From: Chloroflexota bacterium
Lineage (GTDB): Bacteria; Chloroflexota; Anaerolineae; Anaerolineales; E44-bin32
DNA length: 32,775 nucleotides
Reading direction: 5' to 3'
Assembly: GCA_027298025.1 (NCBI GenBank)
Contig: JAPUGV010000255.1
Coordinates: 1 to 32,775, forward strand
Of this stretch, positions 17,199-24,991 are shown in pieces. The notes under the pieces were generated by a model that saw only the letters and a list, made by a program, of their open reading frames with translations, did not search any database and was not told the DNA's origin. Made by a program: the position numbers and the translations under genes. Every line of letters starts with the position of its first letter. Position 1 is the first letter of the stretch.

Positions 17199-18038
17199 AT
17201 GTTTTTCGGTGGTTTCTTTCTGGATCCCCTTTACCTTTTGCTCTTTCTGGTCACAATCATCATCTCGGGAGCGGCCCAGTTATACGTGCGTTCCGCCTAC
17301 AGCAAATGGGGCAAGATTCCCAACGGCGCCGGACTGAGCGGCATTGAAGCCGGCTATGCTATCGTCAACCGGACCGATCTGGGTGGCAGCGGACTAGGCA
17401 TCGAGGTTCCGGAGCTCAGGAGGCTAAAGGAGCTCCAAGAAAAGGGCGTTATCGGCGAACAGGAATACAGGGCCAAGTCACGGCAGGTCTTGGCACAAGC
17501 CCGCGACACGGCGGTGAACCGCTCGACCATTGGATTTGAGCGTGTGCGGGGTGAGCTCTCAGATCACTACGATCCGCGCTCACACACCGTACGTCTTTCG
17601 GAGGGGGTTGCAACCCAGAAATCGGTGGCTGCAATGGCGATCGTCGCTCACGAGCTGGGTCATGCTCAACAACATGAAAGCAACTCCGTGCTCATATCCA
17701 TGCGGAATGTGCTGGTTCCAGCGGTACGCTTCAGTCCCCAGGTTGCATACATTCTGATCATCATTGGGTTCGTGTTCAACTTGGTCGGCGCGATCTGGTT
17801 GGGCATCCTGTTCTACGGCTTGATGGTTGCCTTTTCCTTGCTGACTCTGCCGGTCGAAATCGATGCCAGTCGCAGGGGCTTGCGGCTTCTGCGCGAGGCG
17901 GGACTCATACAGATCGAAGCGGATGAGCAGGGCGCGCGCAATGTGCTCACTGCTGCCGCCTCGACCTACGTCGCCGCGGCTGTTACGGCCGTCCTTACGC
18001 TGCTCTACTACATCACCCTCGCCCGTCGGCGACGTTAG
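17199..18038 (+). CDS. YugP-type membrane zinc metallopeptidase with SHOCT-like insertion
   Basis: This 279-residue protein belongs to the neutral zinc metallopeptidase family (Zn_peptidase_2, YugP). A first membrane helix is followed by the family block SAYSKWGKIPNGAGLSGIEA, then GELSDHYDPRSHTVRLSEGV and the catalytic HELGHAQQ near residues 151-158. Membrane helices near 185-220 and at the C-terminus complete the usual layout. Between the two family blocks (about 70-100) lies ELRRLKELQEKGVIGEQEYRAK, which looks like a SHOCT module (a short helical domain with the signature L..L...G.It..Ey...K). The usual family member is about 230 residues, so the extra length matches this insert. The substrate is unknown; a membrane quality-control role is inference. 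Confidence 0.85.
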   Translation: MFFGGFFLDPLYLLLFLVTIIISGAAQLYVRSAYSKWGKIPNGAGLSGIEAGYAIVNRTDLGGSGLGIEVPELRRLKELQEKGVIGEQEYRAKSRQVLAQARDTAVNRSTIGFERVRGELSDHYDPRSHTVRLSEGVATQKSVAAMAIVAHELGHAQQHESNSVLISMRNVLVPAVRFSPQVAYILIIIGFVFNLVGAIWLGILFYGLMVAFSLLTLPVEIDASRRGLRLLREAGLIQIEADEQGARNVLTAAASTYVAAAVTAVLTLLYYITLARRRR

Positions 18039-18195
18039 CGGTCGACCCCACTTCGAACTCAACGGCGGCGTGCGCACGGCTCAATTCCAACGCACCACGC
18101 TGGGAGCGCTCTTAGTGATATCGACCGGGAGACTGAGGCCTTCTCGGATGCGGGAGCGAACCTAACTCGAGGGAGTAAGACTCGGGAGGAAACCT

Positions 18196-18552
18196 ATGAG
18201 ATTCATTCTGCGGATATTCATCAATGCAGTCGCCATATGGGTCGCAAGCCTGCTGCTGTCGGGCCTTGATTTCCGGGGCAACCTAGGCAACCTGATCCTG
18301 GTGGGACTGATTTTTGGGCTGGTGAATGCCTTGATCCGGCCGATCGTGAAGCTTCTGGCACTGCCGATCACCGTGCTTACACTTGGCCTATTCACGTTGG
18401 TCGTTAATGCGCTGATGTTGATGTTGACTGCCGCGCTAAGCAGCTCGCTTAATCTAATGGGCAACTTCTTTGAAAGTTTTCTTACGGCAGTCTTAGGTGC
18501 CATCGTAATCAGCCTCGTGAGCATGGTGTTGAGCTGGGTCTTGCCGGACTGA
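18196..18552 (+). CDS. Phage-holin-family-IV/YvlD-like membrane protein
   Basis: This 118-residue protein has four hydrophobic segments and matches the YvlD/PF04020 style: an N-terminal FINAVAIWVASLLL, then the conserved LIFGLVNALIRPIVKLLALPITVLTLGLFTL block and a C-terminal ILGAIVISLV-like helix. Despite the family name these are mostly chromosomal envelope proteins of unknown role. GGGAGGA is well placed before the ATG. It lies 157 bp after the zinc peptidase. Confidence 0.85.
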   Translation: MRFILRIFINAVAIWVASLLLSGLDFRGNLGNLILVGLIFGLVNALIRPIVKLLALPITVLTLGLFTLVVNALMLMLTAALSSSLNLMGNFFESFLTAVLGAIVISLVSMVLSWVLPD

Positions 18553-18600
18553 GCGGCGCGTTCTCCTCCGCAAGGAGTGTCCTGAGATATCATTCGGCAC

Positions 18601-19449
18601 GTGAGTACTCAAATCACAGAACAAATCGGGTCCAATGTTTGGCTGCGGCGACTCGGAGTTGGGATGCGAATCTTGGGCGCTGTCGGGATCGTTGCCAGCT
18701 TGATCCTTGTCATCGCACTGCTGTATTTGCCCGCGCGGCTTATCCCTTTCGCAACCGACACGGCTGCCGCGGGCGCAGAAGGTCTGCGTACGATCTCGGC
18801 CTCAATGGCCCAAACCAGCACTAGCCTGAATTCAGCCTCCAAGGTACTGGATTCTGCGGGATCCACACTGCTCAACATCTCCGAAACCGTCAAAGAAACC
18901 AAACCTTTGCTGGAGTCCGCTGCCAGCCTCGTTGGCGATGTGGGCGAAAACACCCTCGAGACGACCAATCAGGCGCTAGGCACCGCCCAGTCGGCTGCGG
19001 GCGCAGTGGACACGGTCCTTCGCAATCTAGCATTTTTTGGCCCGATCACAGGGATTACCTATGACCCCGAACGGTCGCTACAACAGGCAATCGGAGATGT
19101 CGCGGTCGGTCTGGCGTCGCTCCCTAGTGATTTGATTGAGGTGAGTGAGAAGATCTACGAGACCGCGGAGGGCTTCGACGAGGTGTCGGCGCGGCTGAAT
19201 GGAACCGGCGCTGACCTTCAAGAACTTTCGGAGGATGTGCACGACCTGGGAGAACGCCTGGGGACGTTAGCGGTGACTCTGGATGAGCAAGCGGAGGCGG
19301 TAGACCAGCTGGTAGACAGGCTGCCGACCATCATCTGGGCCTCAGTGGTGTTGTTGGAATGGGTCATGATTGGGGTGATATTGGCGCACGCGACCGCGAT
19401 TGTGGCAGGCGGCCGCCTCTATCGCGAGAACGCCCCAACTTCCTCTTAG
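18601..19449 (+). CDS. Two-pass membrane protein with long extracytoplasmic helical domain
   Basis: I do not recognise a family. The 282-residue protein has one membrane helix near residues 22-45 and a second near 247-270, with about 200 residues between them rich in Ala, Ser, Thr, Leu and Glu. The central part has heptad-like runs (for example SMAQTSTSLNSASKVLDSAGSTL and the DLQELSEDVHDLGERLG region) and probably forms helical coiled coil. The start is a GTG at 18601 with no good ribosome site nearby; an internal ATG at 18664 is possible but would cut into the first helix. It follows the YvlD-like gene by 48 bp. Confidence 0.65.
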   Translation: MSTQITEQIGSNVWLRRLGVGMRILGAVGIVASLILVIALLYLPARLIPFATDTAAAGAEGLRTISASMAQTSTSLNSASKVLDSAGSTLLNISETVKETKPLLESAASLVGDVGENTLETTNQALGTAQSAAGAVDTVLRNLAFFGPITGITYDPERSLQQAIGDVAVGLASLPSDLIEVSEKIYETAEGFDEVSARLNGTGADLQELSEDVHDLGERLGTLAVTLDEQAEAVDQLVDRLPTIIWASVVLLEWVMIGVILAHATAIVAGGRLYRENAPTSS

Positions 19450-19630
19450 GGGTAATAATCACGTTTCTGAGAGAAGCAGAACTCATTCGCCCTTACACAG
19501 CCCGGTGCGAGCAGGGTTAAGGCCGACGTTCTGCACCGTGATGTTCGAGCCAGGAACTGGCGTTTGGCGTAGAGGCTCATCGTCGATCCATCGGCCAGAA
19601 CGCCGATCGCGTTGTGTTAGCCTACCGCCG

Positions 19631-20884
19631 ATGAAAAGACTGGACGATCGGGACCCGAACAGTAGCGCACCGTCGGCGCGCGCCGTAGTGCTCGCTCAGG
19701 AGCTAACTCGACCGCGTTTGGTGGGTTCCGACGGCGAGCTCGCCGCGCGAGCAGCGATCAAGCAGATATTGGAACGAGTGGGCTACCGAGTGGAGCAAGA
19801 ACCTTTCCGATTTGTAGTGCCGCTTAGCACCGTGATCTCCGGCCAGTTGATTTTGGGAAGCGTATTGATCCTCACCTCACTCGTAATGCACATGGCGAGC
19901 CCGCTGGCCGCAACCCTAGTAGCGCCACTACCGCTTCTGACAATCCTACTGTCTCGGCCGCTTTACAAGTGGGTGTGGCGTCACTGGGTGCTAGATTCAG
20001 ATCCTCCAGAATCAAAGGAAACCCGGTTCTCTCGTTGGGTAACCGCGAAGGTTGGGGGAATGTCGAGCAACCTGGTCGCAACGTATCCCGGGATTCAGAG
20101 CGATAGGTCCCATACACATCTGATCCTAGCCGCCCATTACGACTCGAAGAGCCAGGCGCTCGCAGTGCCGCTCCGCATAATCCTCTTTGCATGGATATTC
20201 ATACTTACCTCGAGTTTCGTGCTTCTCACCGTGGTCGGGCTCTTCCAGCCCGGAATCGCCGAGTACGGTCAGCTTTCGGGAGCACTAGCGATCGCGGCTG
20301 CACTGCCCTTGCTGATGCTGAGGGAACAGAATGATTCTCCGGGCGCCCTCGACAATGCTGCGGGAGTCGGGCTGGTACTCGCGCTAGCCGAGCATTTTGC
20401 GGCTCGTTCGGACATTCACTCCAAACTCAGAGTGACCTACCTCTTTCCGGGAGCGGAAGAGCTGGGACTGCTGGGCTCGGCGGCCTACGTGGCCCGAAAC
20501 AGGTTATATCTGAACCATGACCAAAATGGCGGACGGCTGTACGTTCTGAATCTCGATGCAGTTGGAGGGAAGGGGAGGTTGCATCGATTTGGCGGGAGCG
20601 GACGGCTAGGCAGCAAGCAGGAATTAAGTGCCTTGATCGACCAGGCCTGCCGACGATTGGACGCCAATCTGGGTCACGGAGCCGCTGTCGGCCTGCTGCT
20701 GGACCATATCCCATTCGCTCAAGCCAGGATCGATGCGGTTAGCCTGGTCTCCATCGGCTGGTCCGCCCGCACAATACACACCGCTCATGACACTCCAGAC
20801 AACTTCAGCGCCGAGACTTTCACGCGTACAGCCAAAGTGGTAGTACAGGTCGTTGAGGAGCTAGCCGGGGTGGGGCGCGGTTGA
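19631..20884 (+). CDS. M28-family membrane-anchored zinc peptidase
   Basis: This is a metallo-aminopeptidase-like protein of 417 residues. Zinc-site motifs appear in M28 order: AAHYDSKSQ near 168, DNAAGVGLVLALAEHF near 240, FPGAEELGLLGSAAYV with the catalytic Glu pair near 276, and IHTAHDTPDNFSAETF near the C-terminus. Four hydrophobic helices, two before the first zinc ligand and two between the HYD and DNAAG motifs, suggest membrane anchoring within the peptidase domain. The track begins at 19400, inside the previous gene; the ATG at 19631 gives the expected N-terminus (MKRLDDRDPN). The extra upstream residues are Arg/Pro-rich and unlike a peptidase. The substrate is unknown. Confidence 0.85.
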   Translation: MKRLDDRDPNSSAPSARAVVLAQELTRPRLVGSDGELAARAAIKQILERVGYRVEQEPFRFVVPLSTVISGQLILGSVLILTSLVMHMASPLAATLVAPLPLLTILLSRPLYKWVWRHWVLDSDPPESKETRFSRWVTAKVGGMSSNLVATYPGIQSDRSHTHLILAAHYDSKSQALAVPLRIILFAWIFILTSSFVLLTVVGLFQPGIAEYGQLSGALAIAAALPLLMLREQNDSPGALDNAAGVGLVLALAEHFAARSDIHSKLRVTYLFPGAEELGLLGSAAYVARNRLYLNHDQNGGRLYVLNLDAVGGKGRLHRFGGSGRLGSKQELSALIDQACRRLDANLGHGAAVGLLLDHIPFAQARIDAVSLVSIGWSARTIHTAHDTPDNFSAETFTRTAKVVVQVVEELAGVGRG

Positions 20885-20943
20885 GGCTCACAGCGCAGGC
20901 GACTACGGATCCATCGCAGATCCTTCGGGGTGGACCCTCCTAG

Positions 20944-21987
20944 CTAAGCTGGGTTTGTAAAAGTTGGGCCGAGACCTGTTTCTAGCAGGTTTTGCCCTAA
21001 GGGGAATAGACTGGGCGTGCCTCCCGTATGCAGGAAGATCACCGGCTCATCTGACCCTAGCTCACCCTTTTCCATCAAGTCCAATAGTCCCGCGAAAGCC
21101 TTCCCGGTGTAAACGGGATCGAGCACGAGGCCCTCAAGGCGCGCAAGTCGAATGATCGCATCCGCACACTCCCGAGTCGGCAGCGCATAACCCACCCCAA
21201 CATAGTTTCCCTCCAAAATTGGGATCTGCTCAGGCGTGAATGAATGTGCTTGCCCGATTTTGAAGCAGATTCTCGTCGCCATTCTGGCGATGGATTCAGG
21301 GAACTTCTTCCACAGCCTGCCCACATCGATCGCGAGTGGGCGTAGATTCGACTTGATCAGTGTCAGCCCTGCCAATAATCCGGCCAAAGTACCTCCGGTC
21401 CCAGCGGCCAGAACCAGCCACGCATTCTCGATACCGAGCTCCCGCGCCTGTCGCTCTATTTCTACCGCGGCCCGAACGTAGCCCAGGCCGCCTAGCCATG
21501 AGTGGCCTCCGACCGGAATGAAGTAATGTTGGCCAACCAGCAGCCGCGCCAGCCATCTCACAAGGCGGTTGCTGGTTTCCAGCGTCATATGAGCATTACC
21601 CCCACCCCCGATCGGAATGAAATGCATTTCGGCCCCCAGCAGGGAGTTGACCAGGAGGTTTCCCTCCATGCTCGCCGGCCTCCGGTCGAAGTAGAGCAGG
21701 TGGGGTTCGAATCCGAGCTGGCGGGCGACGCCCGCAGTTAGCCGGGCGTGGTTGGACTGCAGTCCGCCGAAGGTGACGATCCTGGGTACTCTGAGGGCCC
21801 GAGCCTCGGCGAAAAAGTACTCGAGCTTGCGGGTTTTGCTCCCTCCCATGGCCGGTCCAATTTCGTCATCTCGCTTTACGAAGACTCTTCTCCCCAGTTT
21901 TTCCGACAGCCTCGGTAAAGGCTCTAACGGTGTCGGATATTCGGCTAACGGTATGCGGGGGTAGCGCTCAAGCTTGTCTGGAAGCAT
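20944..21987 (-). CDS. PLP enzyme of the ACC deaminase/D-cysteine desulfhydrase family
   Basis: This fold-type II PLP enzyme is about 347 residues long. Family marks are PLAEYPTPLEPLPRLSE, FVKRDDEIGPAMGGSKTRKLEYFFAEA with the PLP Lys, TFGGLQSNHARLTAGVA, AAGTGGTLAGLLAG and the C-terminal IFLHTGGTPSLFP. The last is typical of D-cysteine desulfhydrase and ACC deaminase relatives, so the true substrate (D-cysteine, ACC or another amino acid) is not fixed. The track starts at 22017, but the ATG at 21987 matches relatives better and is preceded by GAGAAG; it overlaps the GMC oxidoreductase end by 20 bp, implying coupling as the last gene of the operon. Confidence 0.87.
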   Translation of the reverse strand: MLPDKLERYPRIPLAEYPTPLEPLPRLSEKLGRRVFVKRDDEIGPAMGGSKTRKLEYFFAEARALRVPRIVTFGGLQSNHARLTAGVARQLGFEPHLLYFDRRPASMEGNLLVNSLLGAEMHFIPIGGGGNAHMTLETSNRLVRWLARLLVGQHYFIPVGGHSWLGGLGYVRAAVEIERQARELGIENAWLVLAAGTGGTLAGLLAGLTLIKSNLRPLAIDVGRLWKKFPESIARMATRICFKIGQAHSFTPEQIPILEGNYVGVGYALPTRECADAIIRLARLEGLVLDPVYTGKAFAGLLDLMEKGELGSDEPVIFLHTGGTPSLFPLGQNLLETGLGPTFTNPA

Positions 21988-23332
21988 GGCGCTTCTCGTG
22001 TATGGAGTCCGCTCCAATGAGGTGTTTGGCTAATCTCTTCGCCAATCCGATGATGGTCAGTACTGTAGGCTGGCCGAGCGCTTCCGGGAAGGTGCTTGCG
22101 TCACAAGCGTACAGGCCTTTGATTTCGGTCTGCAGATTCAAGTCGAGCAGGTGCCCAATGCGGACCGTGGCACTGGGATGGGTCCCTCTGAGAGGGGTCG
22201 TGAAAATCGTTTCCGGATCTGCTCCTGCCTGCACTAGGATGCGTCGACTAAGCTGCTCCGCGGCGGTTAGCTTGAGACCGTCGGTCTCAGTCAGCGGCTT
22301 CGAAATCTTTCCGTCCGTCAACAGGCCTCCCGACACTTCATCTTTGAGCTTGATCATGACCCCCAGCGCGCGGTTCCAGCTTGGCCAACGCAGGCTGTGC
22401 CTCACGCTTTTGAGCCCGGCCATAAGGGGATAAAGGAGCCAAGGATCGATGAGCGCGCTCAGCATATATCCCCTCTCCGGATCCTCCCAAAACCAGGACA
22501 TGGGCGGCTCGCCCCCGGTGCCTTCCTCGTTGGTGAACCCGTAGACGATGGCGGTCGTGTCCATCGCAATACCATCCCCAGCCTCCTTCCAACCGGAGGC
22601 ACGCAGGATGCTCGCCGTCCCGATTCCGCCTGCCGACAGGACGACGGTATCCGCCCGAGCCTCGAAACGCCTCCGACCTAGCCTGCCCTCCACACCCACC
22701 GCATGGCCATCCTCGATTAGCACGCGCTCGACGCGAGCGCTTGTCCGCAATTCCGCACCGATGGTTGTAGCCTCATCGACAAACTCGGCCGCGTTCCACT
22801 TCGCCCCACACCGACATCCGAGCATACACTTTGCGCCACAGTCAAACTGCTGTACTCGACCAGGCCGCTTGAACACCGGCATCGGTCTCCAGTCCTGCCC
22901 CATCGAGATCCCGATCTGGGCAATTCGGGTCGAAGCACGGCCGCGAAGCTCCTCAGGTAGTGGCTGAATATCGAGCTCGTCGATCGTCTCGGCGGTCTCA
23001 TCGTCCAGATCGATTCCATACTTGGCCTTGAGCCAGGGTGGAGGAACCGCGGCGCAACCACAGAACATGCTGGTGGCGCCCCCCAGCATTAGGGGTCGGA
23101 TGATGTTCAGTCCTTCTTCTGAAAACAGGAGGCTGCCGCGGTCGGTATAGAGAAGGGCGCCGAGGTAGGTGCCGTAGTACGCTCGCCGACGCTGGTCGGT
23201 TCCGCGCTCAAGGAGCAAAACCTTTTTGCCCGCCCGAGCCAGCTCGCGCGTCAGGGTCGCGCCCCCCGGACCGGACCCAACGACCACTACGTCCGCCCGA
23301 AACGAAACCGGATTGACCGTAGACCGTCTCAC
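21968..23332 (-). CDS. GMC-family FAD-dependent oxidoreductase
   Basis: GMC enzymes oxidise alcohols or related groups with FAD. This 454-residue member is shorter than typical (about 500-550). The FAD-binding VVVGSGPGGATLTRELA is at the N-terminus with LLLERG after it. A Cys-containing block (CGAKCMLGCRCGAKWNAAEF) lies near residue 165, and VVLSAGGIGTASILRASG near 245. The C-terminal GMC block has THPSATVRIG and CDASTFPEALGQPTVLTIIGLAKRLA. The start is GTG at 23332, six bases past the stop of the dioxygenase-like gene. The substrate is not evident. Confidence 0.88.
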   Translation of the reverse strand: MRRSTVNPVSFRADVVVVGSGPGGATLTRELARAGKKVLLLERGTDQRRRAYYGTYLGALLYTDRGSLLFSEEGLNIIRPLMLGGATSMFCGCAAVPPPWLKAKYGIDLDDETAETIDELDIQPLPEELRGRASTRIAQIGISMGQDWRPMPVFKRPGRVQQFDCGAKCMLGCRCGAKWNAAEFVDEATTIGAELRTSARVERVLIEDGHAVGVEGRLGRRRFEARADTVVLSAGGIGTASILRASGWKEAGDGIAMDTTAIVYGFTNEEGTGGEPPMSWFWEDPERGYMLSALIDPWLLYPLMAGLKSVRHSLRWPSWNRALGVMIKLKDEVSGGLLTDGKISKPLTETDGLKLTAAEQLSRRILVQAGADPETIFTTPLRGTHPSATVRIGHLLDLNLQTEIKGLYACDASTFPEALGQPTVLTIIGLAKRLAKHLIGADSIHEKRHASRQA

Positions 23333-23338
23333 GTCCTT

Positions 23339-23814
23339 CTAGGAATCCAAGACAAAATTAAGGGGTGCAACGATGTTTTGGCCAGTACTTTCCTCAAACG
23401 TGGCGAGCTGAGCAGCATCAACAAACCGCTCGGCGTCTCCGAACTGTGCGCCTTGAAAGTAGATCTGGCCGGTATGCTCAGGCCGGCCGGGCGCGGTGAC
23501 CTTCACGTGGATATATGCCGGCCCGCCCGGGTATAGGCCAGGCAGGATGGTTTCCAATTGATAGTCACCATTGTAGTCGGCGAAAAGCTTTCCTCTCAAC
23601 CGGAGCCCTACGTTATCGTACGCTCCTGAAGCGCCGGCTTGCCAGAAGTCGCGCAGCGCTCCCGGCATCGGTGTGCAATCGGAGGTCATCACCCGTCCCT
23701 TAACTAATAGTGGGGTGCCTCCCATGCCTGGCTCGATCAGGCTGGTGCGCTCTGGGGCACCGGGGGTGTAGAGGGGACCCTCGGGATTAGCAGGTTGGGT
23801 TTCTGCTTTGCCAT
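23339..23814 (-). CDS. Intradiol-dioxygenase-like protein, apparently frameshifted near its start
   Basis: The product resembles protocatechuate/catechol-type intradiol dioxygenases (GALRDFWQAGASGAYDN, LRGKLFADYNGDYQLETILPG, then YPGGPAYIHVKV and HTGQIYFQG). The track starts at ATG 23725, but the same frame upstream encodes the conserved NPEGPLYTPGAPERTSL and has no ATG, GTG or TTG before a stop. An ATG at 23814 with GGAGGG nine bases upstream opens the neighbouring frame (MAKQKPN); one added base near 23790-23796 would join the two. A sequencing error, a pseudogene or a non-canonical start are all possible. The usual HIH iron motif reads YIH, and the nearby Arg is Gly. It lies five bases after the hydrolase stop. 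Confidence 0.75.
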
Positions 23815-23819
23815 CGTAG

Positions 23820-24938
23820 CTAGCCCTCCGCGTTTTTCACATACCGATCGAAGAAATCGAGCGATCGCTGCATGGCAAGGGTGAAGTAATTCGAAAGATT
23901 GTGGTCGTCCCCCGGATATTCATAAAGCTCCGCTACGCCGTCCACGGCTTCGATCTGCTCATAAAGGATTCGCGAGAACTCCGCCGGGACGCTGGGATCG
24001 GCGGTGCCGTGGTGGAGTTGGACCGGCCCGGAGATCTCATCCAGATAGGAATTTGCTGAAAGCGGATCCCAGAACCTGGGATTCTCCTCCGGGGTGCCGT
24101 ATATATCCATGAGAGTGGTGCGCAAGCTGCCCGGTCGTGGGGTGCGGGTCGGCCCGGGCGTTGCTCCGCCGCGAGTCCATCGCTGAAACAGGTCCGGATA
24201 CGAGGCCACCACTCCAGCCCAAATGACGCCGGCCCGAATATCTTCCACGGCGACCATTGAGCGAAGGGCTATGAAGCCCCCCATCGAATGGCCCCACATG
24301 CCGATCCGATCAGGATCCGCATCCTCAAATCCCTTGATGGCAGCCACTGCATTGAGCACATCGATGGTGTAGTCGGGGGCGCCGTAGGCGCTGCGCGCCA
24401 CACCTTCGGAGTTGTCATGTCCCCGATAGTCGGAGCGGAAAACGATATATCCGTTGCGCGCGAAGCCATCGACGTAGGCCACGTAGCGCTCGGTCGTTCG
24501 GTATTGATCGGGGGGAATGTAGCCGTGATTGAAAACCACCACCGGCCATCCGCTATCAGGCCGCTCCCCGAAGGGTACCGTTAGCAGAGCGAAGATCTTG
24601 AGTCCATCTGAACGGTAGGAGGCAATGTGCCGCTGGTAGTTAGCTCCGTTGGCCAGGGTTTCCTCAATCACGATTTCACTCCCGGGATATTCTCGCTGGC
24701 GGAGATAGTCGATCGACAGTGGGTGCGGGGCTGGCGTTGAGGTAGGGGTTGGAGTGTGGGTCGCCGTTGGGGCCGACGTTTGTGTAGCGGGTCGGGGGGT
24801 TTCGGTCGGAAGCGGTTCAGCAACAACACCCTGGTTGGTAGAACCCGCGCTGGCCGCCGGATTGGAGCAGGCGGTGAGCAGGACCAGCGCAAGGATCGCC
24901 AGGCGCGAAATGCGGGCCATGTGCATGATGGCCCGCAT
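23820..24938 (-). CDS. Lipoprotein alpha/beta hydrolase (prolyl-oligopeptidase/dienelactone-hydrolase-like)
   Basis: This 372-residue enzyme is probably anchored outside the membrane as a lipoprotein. The N-terminus is a signal peptide ending in a lipobox (LLTACSNP). A Thr/Pro-rich spacer (TATHTPTPTSTPAP) follows, then an alpha/beta hydrolase domain. The nucleophile elbow is GHSMGG near residue 218, the Asp lies in HGTADPSVP near 312 and the His in GDDHNLS near 344. The N-terminal domain also has NHGYIPPDQY, the oxyanion region. Three in-frame ATGs occur in the first seven codons; an 11-bp inverted repeat spans all of them. It is the first gene of a tight operon with the dioxygenase-like, GMC and PLP genes. 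Confidence 0.9.
   Translation of the reverse strand: MRAIMHMARISRLAILALVLLTACSNPAASAGSTNQGVVAEPLPTETPRPATQTSAPTATHTPTPTSTPAPHPLSIDYLRQREYPGSEIVIEETLANGANYQRHIASYRSDGLKIFALLTVPFGERPDSGWPVVVFNHGYIPPDQYRTTERYVAYVDGFARNGYIVFRSDYRGHDNSEGVARSAYGAPDYTIDVLNAVAAIKGFEDADPDRIGMWGHSMGGFIALRSMVAVEDIRAGVIWAGVVASYPDLFQRWTRGGATPGPTRTPRPGSLRTTLMDIYGTPEENPRFWDPLSANSYLDEISGPVQLHHGTADPSVPAEFSRILYEQIEAVDGVAELYEYPGDDHNLSNYFTLAMQRSLDFFDRYVKNAEG
24910..24938 (-). promoter_or_regulatory. Perfect 11-bp hairpin spanning the hydrolase start codons
   Basis: ATGCGGGCCAT and ATGGCCCGCAT form a perfect 11-bp stem around a seven-base loop at the beginning of the hydrolase gene. The first ATG (24938) opens the left arm and a third in-frame ATG opens the right arm. 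In RNA it could hide the starts and limit translation; this is inference. It may equally be chance. Confidence 0.4.
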
Positions 24939-24975
24939 TCTACCTGCCCCGAAGTTCAGGCGCTGTTAGAGAATT

Positions 24976-24991
24976 GTGAACGTCCGTTCAC
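24976..24991. promoter_or_regulatory. Perfect 7-2-7 palindrome, candidate TetR-type operator
   Basis: GTGAACG-TC-CGTTCAC is a perfect inverted repeat 37 bp upstream of the hydrolase start, overlapping the last codons of the DUF2330 gene. The TGAACG/CGTTCA form is typical of operators bound by TetR-family repressors. No TetR gene lies in the window, so the assignment is an inference from shape and position. Confidence 0.45.

Noticed and set aside
23780-23814. Programmed -1 frameshift in the dioxygenase-like gene
   Set aside because: No in-frame X-XXY-YYZ heptamer and no clear downstream stimulatory structure were seen; an indel or non-standard start is more likely.
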